A stretch of DNA of 64,000 bases from Nonlabens tegetincola (GTDB lineage: Bacteria; Bacteroidota; Bacteroidia; Flavobacteriales; Flavobacteriaceae), in contig NZ_MQVV01000010.1 in the NCBI RefSeq assembly GCF_002954355.1, positions 620,001-684,000 on the forward strand, written 5' to 3'. The first letter of the stretch is position 1. Every line of letters begins with the position of its first letter. Below, piece after piece: positions 17,538-26,862 of the stretch. The notes beneath the pieces were generated by a model. The model worked only from the letters and a program-made list of their open reading frames with translations, did no database searches and was not told where the DNA came from. Position numbers and translations under genes: made by a program.

Positions 17538-18261
17538 AAGTGTTGTTATAGATGTATAATTGATAAATGCCTTTGAGCATTAAATCAGGCTGGACAAAGA
17601 AACGGCTTTTTAGTTGTTTCTCCAACAACCTAGCATCGCCACCTGTTAGGAAAACTTGTAAATTTTCATCCATTTCTTGGTATTGATTTATAACTCCATC
17701 TAACTCTCTTGAAACTCCATTTACTACACCGCTATGAATGCTGTTTTCTGTTGAATTTCCCACGAAGTGTTCTGGCACCTTTTGCAGTAATAACGGGAGT
17801 TTTGCAGTATAATTATGTAGTGATTGGTATCTTAGTCTAACACCTGGACTTATGGCGCCTCCTAAGTATTGTCTTTTGATATTGACATAGTCATATGTGA
17901 TACAGGTTCCTAGGTCAATTATTAGTGCTGTTTGATCTTTGTTAATTAAGGTTAAAGCTCCAGTTACTAGTGCGATTCTGTCATTACCGAGTGTAGAACT
18001 TTGGTAATTATTTTCAAAGGGTAGCTTAATCTTATTGTTAATTTCAAAAACTTTAAAGGCTTGTTTTAGTTTATTAACGATGGTGTTGTCTTTAAAACCG
18101 ACGTTACAAAATGCAATTTCTTTTAAATCACTGTATAATTCAGATAGTTGCAAGAAATCATGAAGGAATTCTTCATGACTTGATCTATGGATATGGATAA
18201 AGCTGTCATCTTTTATTACAGCTGTTTTAATAGAGGTGTTACCTGCATCTACTATAAACAT
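17530..18261 (-). CDS. coaX: type III pantothenate kinase
   Basis: A 243-residue protein of the ASKHA fold. It starts with MFIVDAGNTSIKTA (phosphate-binding loop), has LIIDLGTCITYDYV at about residue 136 and GGAISPGVRLRYQSLH at about 156, which are standard CoaX motifs, and FLTGGDA at about 213. It performs the first step of coenzyme A synthesis, phosphorylation of pantothenate. It heads the minus-strand run that continues into the barrel, TPR, LptC and CorC-like genes. A perfect -7 motif lies about 30 bp upstream of its start. Confidence 0.93.
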   Translation of the reverse strand: MFIVDAGNTSIKTAVIKDDSFIHIHRSSHEEFLHDFLQLSELYSDLKEIAFCNVGFKDNTIVNKLKQAFKVFEINNKIKLPFENNYQSSTLGNDRIALVTGALTLINKDQTALIIDLGTCITYDYVNIKRQYLGGAISPGVRLRYQSLHNYTAKLPLLLQKVPEHFVGNSTENSIHSGVVNGVSRELDGVINQYQEMDENLQVFLTGGDARLLEKQLKSRFFVQPDLMLKGIYQLYIYNNTYD

Positions 18262-18289
18262 AGAAGAAATTATGGTTTAAAAACTGACG

Positions 18290-18297
18290 CAAATATA
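18290..18297 (-). promoter_or_regulatory. -7 promoter motif for coaX operon
   Basis: On the minus strand this reads TATATTTG, an exact TAnnTTTG match, 29 bp before the coaX start. A -33 TTG at canonical spacing is not obvious. Confidence 0.42.
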
Positions 18298-18416
18298 AGA
18301 GAAGCAAGAGCTTAGTAATTGTTATATAACTGTTATTAATTAAGTAAATAAACGAGTTATAAGAAATGTAAGAAAACGATTATTATTTAAATCAATCCAA
18401 AGATTATTAAAACAAA

Positions 18417-18440
18417 AAATCCCGAGTAAACTCGGGATTT
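18417..18440 (-). terminator. intrinsic terminator after tRNA-Phe
   Basis: A 10-bp stem (AAATCCCGAG / CTCGGGATTT) with a 4-base loop. On the minus strand it ends in a run of six T, directly downstream of the tRNA. Confidence 0.88.
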
Positions 18441-18443
18441 AAG

Positions 18444-18516
18444 TGGTACCTCCAGGAATCGAACCAGGGACACAAGGATTTTCAGTCCTTTGCTCTACCA
18501 ACTGAGCTAAGGTACC
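18444..18516 (-). tRNA. tRNA-Phe (anticodon GAA)
   Basis: A 73-nt cloverleaf with a perfect 7-bp acceptor stem (GGTACCT/AGGTACC) and discriminator A. The D arm is GCTC-AGTTGGTA-GAGC. The anticodon arm is AAGGA-CTGAAAA-TCCTT with anticodon GAA, and the T arm is CCTGG-TTCGATT-CCTGG. The CCA end is not encoded. It stands alone between coaX and murF and has its own terminator. Confidence 0.97.
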
Positions 18517-18570
18517 ATGCTGTATAGCGGGTGCAAATTTAATTAATTAATTCAATGTGCAAAGTGTTTT

Positions 18571-19833
18571 TTAATTTTTTTTGAATAAATCTTCAATTAA
18601 TCTTTCGAGAGCCATTCCTCTCGATCCTTTAATTAAAATAGTTGATTGATTGGTTTCAATTAAATGAGCGCTTTGTATGAATCCATCATAATCTGTGAAG
18701 GTGTGAATATTGTCAATGTTTACTTTAGAGAAATTAGACCCTATTAAAATAACCTCGTCGATAGCACTGTCCGCTGCGTATTGAGCAATTTTATTGTGTT
18801 CTACTTCTGAGTATTTTCCTAATTCAAACATGTCTCCCAAAATGGCAATTCGTCTATCAGCCTTTTGATTAATTAAGTTGTCTAAGGCTACCATCATGCT
18901 AGAGGGATTTGCGTTGTAGGCATCAAGTATAATTTTGGTATAGTTAATTTTAATTACTTGAGACCGGTTATTGGATGGTTGGTATGATTCTATTCCTCTA
19001 ACAATCTTTTCTGGTGAAACTCCTAACTCTTTTCCTATCGTGTAGGCAAATACCGCGTTCTTATAATTGTAAGTTCCTGTAAGTTGGCTTTTTATAAGTT
19101 GATTATCTATGGTGAATTGAATGAAAGGTTCTGTTTTATACAAGCTTGTGTTTTCTGGTGTTAATATTGAATTTACACCTGTGCTTCGGCTTATTTGTTC
19201 TGGATCCCATCGACCAATTATTGCTGTTTTGCTTTCACTTCTTAAGTAATCGTATAGTTCTGATTTACCCTTTTTAACGCCTTCAATACCGCCAAACCCT
19301 TCTAAATGTGCTTTGCCGTAATTAGTGATTAAACCATAATCTGGTTGTGCAATACCACATAAAAACGAAATTTCCTTTTGATGATTTGCGCCCATTTCTA
19401 CCACTCCTGCTTGAAGGTTGTTAGAAAAGCTCAACAAAGTAAGTGGTACTCCTATATGATTGTTTAGGTTTCCTTCTGTCCCTTTTACTTTGAATTCTTG
19501 CTTTAAAACTGATAAAATAAGCTCCTTAGTGGTTGTTTTACCATTACTTCCTGTTAAACCGATAATAGGAAATTTAAGCTGGTGTCGATGATGTCTTGCT
19601 AGATCTTGCAGTGTTTTTAGAACGTCATCAACTACTGTAAAAGAGGAGCCATTGATGGCTTTATCGCTTACTATGGCGTGTTTGGCTCCTAATTCTATTG
19701 CTTTAGTTGCATAGGTGTTTCCATCAAAATTTTCTCCAGACAATGCAAAGAACAAATTTCCTTCTTTAATTGTTCTCGTGTCTGTACTTATTCCTGTGCT
19801 TTCTAGGAATATTTTATAGAGTTCTTCAATCAT
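18571..19833 (-). CDS. murF: UDP-N-acetylmuramoyl-tripeptide--D-alanyl-D-alanine ligase
   Basis: A 420-residue Mur ligase. The N-terminal substrate domain has TDTRTIKEGNLFFALSGENFDG (about residues 17-38). The ATP loop is GLTGSNGKTTTKELI (about 93-107), and HIGVPLTLLSF and VVEMGANHQKEI follow. The C-terminal domain carries DAYNANPSSM and ILGDMFELG. It adds D-Ala-D-Ala to the peptidoglycan precursor in the cytoplasm. In flavobacteria murF often lies next to gldJ, as here. Confidence 0.94.
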   Translation of the reverse strand: MIEELYKIFLESTGISTDTRTIKEGNLFFALSGENFDGNTYATKAIELGAKHAIVSDKAINGSSFTVVDDVLKTLQDLARHHRHQLKFPIIGLTGSNGKTTTKELILSVLKQEFKVKGTEGNLNNHIGVPLTLLSFSNNLQAGVVEMGANHQKEISFLCGIAQPDYGLITNYGKAHLEGFGGIEGVKKGKSELYDYLRSESKTAIIGRWDPEQISRSTGVNSILTPENTSLYKTEPFIQFTIDNQLIKSQLTGTYNYKNAVFAYTIGKELGVSPEKIVRGIESYQPSNNRSQVIKINYTKIILDAYNANPSSMMVALDNLINQKADRRIAILGDMFELGKYSEVEHNKIAQYAADSAIDEVILIGSNFSKVNIDNIHTFTDYDGFIQSAHLIETNQSTILIKGSRGMALERLIEDLFKKN

Positions 19834-19854
19834 AATGTAAATATAGAAACAAAA

Positions 19855-19879
19855 AAAGACCGCTTAAAAAGCGGTCTTT
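19855..19879 (-). terminator. intrinsic terminator after gldJ
   Basis: An 11-bp stem (AAAGACCGCTT / AAGCGGTCTTT) with a 3-base loop and a T-run on the minus strand, between gldJ and murF. Confidence 0.88.
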
Positions 19880-19901
19880 AAAGATTTATGTAAAGTGCTA
19901 T

Positions 19902-21596
19902 TTAGTTTCTAGCTCTCTTAGTCTTTTTAGCTTTAGAACCAACACGTGACATAGCACAACGGAATCCGATGTCGTCACTAGCCATATCTTGTGGATAGAA
20001 TCTTCTTGTTGCTGGATCTAGCCAGTAAGCTCTATCTCTCCAAGATCCACCTTTGTAAACTCGTACTTGATTGTTAATTAAGGTAGTTCTACTGTTTGAA
20101 GAATCATATTGGCGATCTAGTTTTCCAATTGAATCAGCCTCTACAGAGTGCTGTGGTGAGTTGTACATGCGCTTATTCGCATCTCTCAAGGCATCTTTAC
20201 TATCAAAATATTTAGTAGATTGAGCGTCTCCATCACGGAAATCACGATTGTCACTACGATCAAAATTAGTTCTTAAATAAGTTTCATTTTCATCAACTGG
20301 TTGTTGCTGTATTTGACCAGGAAGTGCTCTTGCAATCGTCTTTCCATTGCTCAATGTGTCATAAGGAATAGAGTCAGTTGATACGACAGCAATCATTCCG
20401 TCTGGTCCAATTTTGTTTTTAGTGTATTGGTTACCTCTGTAGTAGTTAAAATCGTTAAATTCATCATCAACTATAGGACGATAAACGTCTGCAACCCATT
20501 CCGACACATTACCTGCCATTTCATACACTCCAAAGTCATTAGGGCTGTAAAATTTAACCGGTGCTGTAATGTCTGCTCCGTCATCACTCCATCCAGCAAC
20601 TCCACCGTAATCTCCGTCACCTTGTTTAAAGTTAGCTAAATGATCACCACGCGTTGTACGTTTTCCGCTACGTGTATATTGACCATCCCATGGGTATTTT
20701 TTTCTACCACGAATAGCATTGTATTCTCTGTTTCCTACGTTAGCTAATGCTGCGTATTCCCATTCTGCTTCTGTAGGTAGACGATATGCTGGTAAAATGA
20801 TTCCATCTTTTCTTGTTACATATAAACCACTAGCTTCTCCAGTTCCATCGCCAGCTTTAGCAGCCTTTGCTGTTTTCTTTTTTTCTAAAGATTGCGAGCG
20901 CTTACCACCTCTTAATTTTTCATCATCTCCTCCATAAGTTAGAGTAGGTGCGTTTAAGTAGGTTTCAGTATTGAAAGTAGACCCAGCTTCTTGATTAGCC
21001 AAGGCATCTTTTGCGGTGTAGCCTTCTTGATTTAATATTAATTCATTAACACGATCGGTTCTCCAGTCGGCATATTCTACTGCTTGTACCCATGATACTC
21101 CAACTACAGGATAGTTTTGATATGCTGGATGGCGCAGGTAGTTTTTAGTCATTTCTTCGTTGTATCCCAAACGATTTCTCCATACTAATGTGTCTGGCAC
21201 AACACCGTCATATATTTTACGGTATTCCTCATCCTCTGGTGGGAATACAGTTTTAACCCAATCAAGCATCTCAAGATACATACCATTGGTAACTTCAGTC
21301 TCATCAATGTAGAAGGATTGAACATGTTGTTGATTTGGTGTGTTGTTCCAGTCGTGCATTGGATCATCTTTCACACGTCCCATGGTAAAGGTTCCTCCTT
21401 CAATAAAGACTAAACCAGGTCCAGTTGCCTGCTCCTTGTATTTAGTATTAAGTTCAAAACCACCGTTTTTACCTGTAACGTCCCAGCCTGTTCCTCTGGA
21501 TGTTGTAGTGTATTCATTACCGCCACCACCACAGCTTACTAATAGGGCTGCTATTACTGCTGTGAACAACGCTTTAACCGCAAAATACTTTCTCAT
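19902..21596 (-). CDS. gldJ: gliding motility lipoprotein GldJ
   Basis: A 564-residue lipoprotein with a lipobox at LLVSCGGGG (Cys at about 22). The mature part has the formylglycine-generating-enzyme (SUMF1) fold: FIEGGTFTMG near residue 66, YRLPTEAEWEYAALANVG near 270, FGVYEMAGNVSEWVADVYRP near 355 and a C-terminal GGSWRDRAYW...FRCAMSR. GldJ is a structural component of gliding and T9SS in Bacteroidota and affects GldK levels; the enzyme fold is not known to be catalytic there. It is divergent from porU with 198 bp between them, the usual flavobacterial arrangement. Confidence 0.93.
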   Translation of the reverse strand: MRKYFAVKALFTAVIAALLVSCGGGGNEYTTTSRGTGWDVTGKNGGFELNTKYKEQATGPGLVFIEGGTFTMGRVKDDPMHDWNNTPNQQHVQSFYIDETEVTNGMYLEMLDWVKTVFPPEDEEYRKIYDGVVPDTLVWRNRLGYNEEMTKNYLRHPAYQNYPVVGVSWVQAVEYADWRTDRVNELILNQEGYTAKDALANQEAGSTFNTETYLNAPTLTYGGDDEKLRGGKRSQSLEKKKTAKAAKAGDGTGEASGLYVTRKDGIILPAYRLPTEAEWEYAALANVGNREYNAIRGRKKYPWDGQYTRSGKRTTRGDHLANFKQGDGDYGGVAGWSDDGADITAPVKFYSPNDFGVYEMAGNVSEWVADVYRPIVDDEFNDFNYYRGNQYTKNKIGPDGMIAVVSTDSIPYDTLSNGKTIARALPGQIQQQPVDENETYLRTNFDRSDNRDFRDGDAQSTKYFDSKDALRDANKRMYNSPQHSVEADSIGKLDRQYDSSNSRTTLINNQVRVYKGGSWRDRAYWLDPATRRFYPQDMASDDIGFRCAMSRVGSKAKKTKRARN

Positions 21597-21679
21597 TTTT
21601 TAAGAATACTTTTTGAAAATAGTCCCGCAATATAACAACTTCATATTAATTCAAAAGGAATTATTGAAATAAATCGCGT

Positions 21680-21687
21680 TACTTTTG
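21680..21687 (+). promoter_or_regulatory. -7 promoter motif toward porU
   Basis: TACTTTTG matches TAnnTTTG exactly, 108 bp before porU. A TTG lies upstream, but only 13 bp away, which is shorter than usual. Confidence 0.3.
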
Positions 21688-21794
21688 TCGTTAAAGCCTA
21701 AATAACGTCGTCCAGTTGTTTTTATTTTATGGATATCTTAAAAATTGTTGGTCAAAGTAAATAATATGTAACTCGCATTATCGTTAAAATTCGG

Positions 21795-24700
21795 ATGAAG
21801 CACTTTTCTTTAATTTTACTAATTCTAAGTTTTTTTGTGCCCAAAGCTCAAAATATCGATGAACAACTAACTTGGATTGATAATTATACTTATTCTATTA
21901 ATGGCGAGGATATTGTCATGCCATATTGTGGAGATAACTGCTCTTTAATTGAAACCGGGTTAGTGTTTCACAAAAATTATATAGATATCCCGCTTGCTCA
22001 ACCAGGATCAGCACAGGTGGTTTCTGTACAAAAAACGGTCATTCCCGATTCTAATGTTGGTTTTTTAAGGACGTTGACGCTTCCTTCTCAATTTGAAGTT
22101 TTTTTAGAAACTTCGCTTTCGCGAAAGCGTAATTATACCACACTAAAAGTTCCAGTAATTTTAAAGGAAGGTTCAAATTATTACAAAGTAACAGGTTTTC
22201 AAATTTCCTATAGAGAAAGAACGGCTGCTTTATTGCCTAAAAATACTACCTATGGTAATTCCTTATTAGCATCTGGGGAATGGTTTAAGTTTCAGGTTAA
22301 TAATACAGGTGTTCACAGAATTACTAGAGGTTTTTTATCTAGTTTGGGTATGGATGTTAATAGTATAGATCCATCTAGATTAAAAATTTACGGTCAGGGC
22401 GGAAGGTCATTGCCACTAGCTAACAATGAAAATTTATATTACGATCCTGCGGAGATTCCTATAAGAGTAATTGGTGAATCTGATGGAAGTTTTGATTCGG
22501 GTGATGAAATTTTATTTTATGCTACAGCGAGTGATACTGAATATGTTGAGGAAAATGATAGTTTTATCAATCCATACTCCGACGAGTCTATTTATTACAT
22601 CACAGCTCAAGGTAATCCTGGAAAAAGGATTTTAAGTGCTATACAGCCTACCGGGAATGTTACTGTAACTTATACAGATTATGATAAGGTTTATCACCAT
22701 GAGGTGGATGAACGCAATATCGCAGCTTTAGGTAGGACATGGTATGGTGAGAGATTTTCATTTGAACCAGATCAAAGCTTCGAATTTGACCTGGATAATG
22801 TAAACACGGCTAGAGATGCCAGGGTTATTGTCAAAACAGCATCTATATCTGATACTCCTGTTTCGTTTGAGATTTCTTATAACAATTCTGTAATTGGGAC
22901 GAGTAATTTAACGGGCTTAGTTATTGGTGGTCAGCGTTCAAATATTTTTGCTGGAAGAACCGCTACTTTTAATTCAAGTTTTAATCCGATGAGTGGAACA
23001 GCTATTATAGATTTATCTTTTGATAATGGTGGCAATCCAGGAGCTCGTGGGTTTTTGAATTATATAAGGTTAAACGTACCTACTTTATTGCAAGGTACTG
23101 GTGAACAGTTCGTTTTTCAAAACACTGACGCTTCAACCAACACCGGTATTGGAGAATATCAGATATCTAATGCAGCTACTATAAACGAAATCTGGGATAT
23201 TACAGATCCATTTAACACCACTAGAATTGTCAATTCAAATAATCAATCAACTTTTTCTTTTAAATCTTCATTAGGGTCACCACGTCAATTTGTTGTTGTT
23301 GAGGATGGGGATTATTTCCCGGTTATTAGAATGAATGAGTCTAGAGTACAAAATAGTAACCTTAAAGGAACAGTTTTTTTAGACAATGCAGGTACTTTTA
23401 AAGATATAGATTACTTAATTATTACTCCGCAGTTTTTAAAATCTCAGGCAGATAGATTAGCTAACTTCCATATCCTAGAGAATAATTTAAATACAAAGGT
23501 TGTTACTCTTCAGGCGATTTATGATGAGTTTTCTAATGGAATGCAGGATATTTCTGCTATAAGAAATTTCATCAAGTATGTTTATGATAATGCATCGTCA
23601 CCAGCAAATAGATTACAATTTGTAAATCTTTTTGGTGATGCCAGTTATGATTATAAGGATAGAATAAGTGTTAGAGATAATATTGTTCCCATTTATTTGA
23701 GTGAGTCCAGTGTGTCGTTAATCACCAGCTATGCGCTAGATGATTTTTTTGTTTTAATGGACGATAATGAAGGTAATGTTGGTGTAAATGGAGGATTGCC
23801 TGATATTGCTGTAGGAAGAATGATTGTAAGTGATCTTACAGAAGCACGTGAAATGGTAGATAAAGTAATTTCCTATCAACAAGAACCTGCATTTGATCCT
23901 TGGAGAAACAGGGTGACGTTAATTGCAGATGATGTTGATGAATTAGGTGATAGAGTTCTACAAGAAAGCGTTAATCAATTAGCGACTGAAATTGCCACAA
24001 ATAGGCCAGACTTAAACGTTGATAAAATTTTACTCGATAGTTATATTCAGGTTAACAATGCTGGTGGTCCTAGGTATCCTGCAGCTGTATCTAATATAGA
24101 AGATGCTTTTGAAAGAGGTTCTTTGGTAGTTAATTATTTTGGGCATGGAAATGAAGATGGACTTGCTCGTGAGTTTGTTATTACTCAAAATTCTGCTAGG
24201 GATTATAGGAATCCTAATAATTTACCTTTATTCATAAGTGTGACTTGTGAGTTTACTAGATTTGATAATCCACTGCGAGAAAGTGGTGGAGAGGTGATAT
24301 ACCTTAACCCTAATGGTGGCGTAATCGCCTCGGTTGCGACAAATAGACTTATTTTAATTAGTGCAGGTACAAGGTTGAACGAGGTACTCGATCAATATTT
24401 GTATGATTACAATAATACGGTGCAGGTAAGCATGGCAGAGGCGTTGAGAAGAGCCAAGGTAGATCCTGCCTTTGGTAGTTTAACTGGAGCAAGAGTTGTC
24501 GCCTTTGTAGGAGATCCAGCGTTAAAACTAGCCTCTCCAAAACCTCAAGTGATTCTTACCGCAGTTAACGGTGTGCCGGTTTCTGGTCCTACTTCAACCT
24601 TACGAGCTTTAGATAGGGTTACACTAAGTGGTGAGGTTCAGGACATTGCAGGAGCTCGAATCAATAACTATAATGGTACTGTTTCTGTAACGGTATTTGA

Positions 24701-25643
24701 TAAGTTGATTGATAGGGTTACAAATGCTAATGATAATATAGAATCTTCCCCTGGAAATTTAATTATTCTCCCTTTTACGGAACAAGGAGAAGTCTTGTTT
24801 AGAGGTCAAGCGACGGTGGAAAATGGTGTTTTTGATATTGAGTTTATTTTGCCTAGAGATACTCAAATACCAGTTGGTTCTGGTAGAGTTTCCTTTTATT
24901 CAAAAAGGTCAACTATTCTAGAAGATCAAAATGGTTACTCTCTCGATGTTCAAATTGGTGGTATAAATCCAAATGCCGCAAATGACGACATGCCACCACA
25001 AATGCAATTGTATATGAATGACACAAACTTTGTCAATGGTGGTGTCACGGATTCTAATCCATTTCTCCTCGCTCTTTTAAGTGATGATAGTGGAATTAAT
25101 ACCAGCAGTGGGATAGGTCATGATATCACCGCAGTGTTAGATGGAGATGATGCTAATCCTTTTATCTTAAATGATTACTACGAGGCCGATGTTGATAGTT
25201 TCACAAGTGGTCAAGTGTATTTTCCTTTACGAGATATAGAGCCAGGATTGCATACACTTGAGGTTTGTGCTTGGGATGTTTATAATAATTCTGTATGTGA
25301 AGAAATTCAATTCTTAGTGTCAGAAAATGAAGGAATTGAGCTTACTAGAGTTTTAAATTACCCTAATCCCTTTACTAATTATACAGAATTTTGGTTCAAT
25401 CATAATAGACCGTTTGAGCCGCTGGATGTTCAAGTTCAAGTTTTAACCGTTACAGGAAAAGTAGTTTGGACCAAAAATCAAACCATTACAACATCTGGAT
25501 TTACCTCACGAGAAATAACATGGGATGGACGAGATGATTTTGGTCAACGTTTAGGAAAAGGGGTGTATATTTATAAGATTACGGTAAATTCCACGTTAAC
25601 TAATCAGTCTGCCAGTAAAATAGAGAAACTGGTCTTAATTTAA
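21795..25643 (+). CDS. porU: type IX secretion system sortase PorU
   Basis: A 1282-residue exported protein with a signal peptide (residues 1-18, ending PKAQ) and a central gingipain-like C25 peptidase domain (about 545-920). The catalytic pair is His784 in YFGHGNEDG and Cys818 in SVTCEFTRFDNP. The C-terminus has YPNPFTNYTEF and a FlgD-like GRDDFGQRLGKGVYIYKI, resembling a T9SS C-terminal signal domain. PorU removes the C-terminal signal of T9SS cargo at the cell surface and attaches cargo to anionic LPS. The porV gene follows with 43 bp between. A palindrome at 22115 encodes LSRKR in the N-terminal part. Confidence 0.95.
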   Translation: MKHFSLILLILSFFVPKAQNIDEQLTWIDNYTYSINGEDIVMPYCGDNCSLIETGLVFHKNYIDIPLAQPGSAQVVSVQKTVIPDSNVGFLRTLTLPSQFEVFLETSLSRKRNYTTLKVPVILKEGSNYYKVTGFQISYRERTAALLPKNTTYGNSLLASGEWFKFQVNNTGVHRITRGFLSSLGMDVNSIDPSRLKIYGQGGRSLPLANNENLYYDPAEIPIRVIGESDGSFDSGDEILFYATASDTEYVEENDSFINPYSDESIYYITAQGNPGKRILSAIQPTGNVTVTYTDYDKVYHHEVDERNIAALGRTWYGERFSFEPDQSFEFDLDNVNTARDARVIVKTASISDTPVSFEISYNNSVIGTSNLTGLVIGGQRSNIFAGRTATFNSSFNPMSGTAIIDLSFDNGGNPGARGFLNYIRLNVPTLLQGTGEQFVFQNTDASTNTGIGEYQISNAATINEIWDITDPFNTTRIVNSNNQSTFSFKSSLGSPRQFVVVEDGDYFPVIRMNESRVQNSNLKGTVFLDNAGTFKDIDYLIITPQFLKSQADRLANFHILENNLNTKVVTLQAIYDEFSNGMQDISAIRNFIKYVYDNASSPANRLQFVNLFGDASYDYKDRISVRDNIVPIYLSESSVSLITSYALDDFFVLMDDNEGNVGVNGGLPDIAVGRMIVSDLTEAREMVDKVISYQQEPAFDPWRNRVTLIADDVDELGDRVLQESVNQLATEIATNRPDLNVDKILLDSYIQVNNAGGPRYPAAVSNIEDAFERGSLVVNYFGHGNEDGLAREFVITQNSARDYRNPNNLPLFISVTCEFTRFDNPLRESGGEVIYLNPNGGVIASVATNRLILISAGTRLNEVLDQYLYDYNNTVQVSMAEALRRAKVDPAFGSLTGARVVAFVGDPALKLASPKPQVILTAVNGVPVSGPTSTLRALDRVTLSGEVQDIAGARINNYNGTVSVTVFDKLIDRVTNANDNIESSPGNLIILPFTEQGEVLFRGQATVENGVFDIEFILPRDTQIPVGSGRVSFYSKRSTILEDQNGYSLDVQIGGINPNAANDDMPPQMQLYMNDTNFVNGGVTDSNPFLLALLSDDSGINTSSGIGHDITAVLDGDDANPFILNDYYEADVDSFTSGQVYFPLRDIEPGLHTLEVCAWDVYNNSVCEEIQFLVSENEGIELTRVLNYPNPFTNYTEFWFNHNRPFEPLDVQVQVLTVTGKVVWTKNQTITTSGFTSREITWDGRDDFGQRLGKGVYIYKITVNSTLTNQSASKIEKLVLI
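22115..22128. repeat. palindrome GCTTTCGCGAAAGC, copy 6
   Basis: Inside porU, read as LSRKR. The 16-bp form is 22114-22129. Confidence 0.95.
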
Positions 25644-25658
25644 ATAGAATGAATAGGC

Positions 25659-25666
25659 TATATTTG
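25659..25666 (+). promoter_or_regulatory. -7 promoter motif for porV
   Basis: TATATTTG matches TAnnTTTG exactly, 20 bp before the porV ATG, so porV may have its own promoter besides read-through from porU. No clear -33 TTG is seen. Confidence 0.4.
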
Positions 25667-25686
25667 CCTTTCACAAAAAGTATTTG

Positions 25687-26862
25687 ATGAAAAAAATTTT
25701 TCTAGTTTTTGTTGCGTTTTATTTTGCATTACCCAGCACAACAAGCGCACAAGAGAACGATACTCGAGTAATCACAACAGCTTTACCATTTTTAAGAATT
25801 GCCGGTGATCCACGCGCAGCTGGATTAGGCGATATGGGAGTAGCAACTAGTCCAGATGCTTGGTCACAGCAATGGAATCCAGCTAAATATGCTTTCATAG
25901 AAAGAGAGCATAAACTAGGTGTTGCTTATACACCTTATTTAGGTAATTTAGTTGATGATATAGCAATAGCTCAGTTAGTATATGCTCAACGACTCAATGA
26001 ATACAGCGCTTTTTCAGGAAGTCTAAGGTATTTCAGTTTAGGTTCAATTACCCTAAGACAGGATCCTAATGATCCTGGAAGAGAGGAAAATCCCAACGAA
26101 TTTATTATTGATGGTACTTATGCACTTAAGCTGTCAGAACAGTTTTCTATGGCAGTAACAGGTCGCTACCTACGTTCTGATTTAAGAATACAAGGAGTAG
26201 ATAATGATGCTAGTGCTGCAAATAGTTTTGGTGTTGATATTAGTGGTTATTACCAAAGTGAAGAAATAGCTTACACAGATTTTAATGGTCGCTGGCGTGG
26301 AGGATTCAATATAAGTAATATAGGTCCTAAAGTTTCCTACGATCAAGGTGGTCAAGAAAACTTCATCCCAACAAATTTAGCTTTAGGTGGTGGATTTGAC
26401 TTTATCTTAAACGATGGTTTTAGTAAAGTATCCGTGATGGCCGAAGTAAATAAATTATTAGTTCCTACACCACCGATTAGAGAAGATGGTGATGCTGATG
26501 GAGATGGTATTCCTAGAGAGATTATTTCTGGACAAGACGACGATGTTTCTTTCATTACTGGTATGTTTCAGTCATTTGGTGATGCACCAGGTGGTTTTGA
26601 AGAAGAGCTTAGAGAGTTTACATGGGCAATAGGGGCAGAATATACATACAACGATGCATTTGCATTACGTACCGGTTATTTTAACGAGGCAGATGACAAA
26701 GGAGCGCGTAAATTCTTAGCTCTAGGTGCAGGATTTAAATTCTCTGAAATAGGAATTGACCTGTCTTACTTGTTCTCGACAAGTCGCGTGCAAAGTCCAC
26801 TAGAAGGAACATTAAGATTCGGTCTTACCTTCAATTTTGGAGATGAATTTGATGAGTGGTAG
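25687..26862 (+). CDS. porV: type IX secretion outer-membrane protein PorV (LptO)
   Basis: A 391-residue FadL-like barrel with a signal peptide ending TTSAQ (residue 20). The mature start has LPFLRIAGDPRAAGLGDMGVAT and QQWNPAKYAF, hallmark PorV sequences. PorV works with PorU as the shuttle that collects T9SS cargo from the SprA (Sov) translocon and brings it to the attachment complex. The reading frame has a TTG directly before the ATG at 25687; I use the ATG. The stop is directly followed by the cytidine deaminase start (0 bp). Confidence 0.95.
   Translation: MKKIFLVFVAFYFALPSTTSAQENDTRVITTALPFLRIAGDPRAAGLGDMGVATSPDAWSQQWNPAKYAFIEREHKLGVAYTPYLGNLVDDIAIAQLVYAQRLNEYSAFSGSLRYFSLGSITLRQDPNDPGREENPNEFIIDGTYALKLSEQFSMAVTGRYLRSDLRIQGVDNDASAANSFGVDISGYYQSEEIAYTDFNGRWRGGFNISNIGPKVSYDQGGQENFIPTNLALGGGFDFILNDGFSKVSVMAEVNKLLVPTPPIREDGDADGDGIPREIISGQDDDVSFITGMFQSFGDAPGGFEEELREFTWAIGAEYTYNDAFALRTGYFNEADDKGARKFLALGAGFKFSEIGIDLSYLFSTSRVQSPLEGTLRFGLTFNFGDEFDEW

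Noticed and set aside
25684-25686. TTG at 25684 as start of porV
   Set aside because: It is directly followed by an ATG that gives the normal signal peptide.
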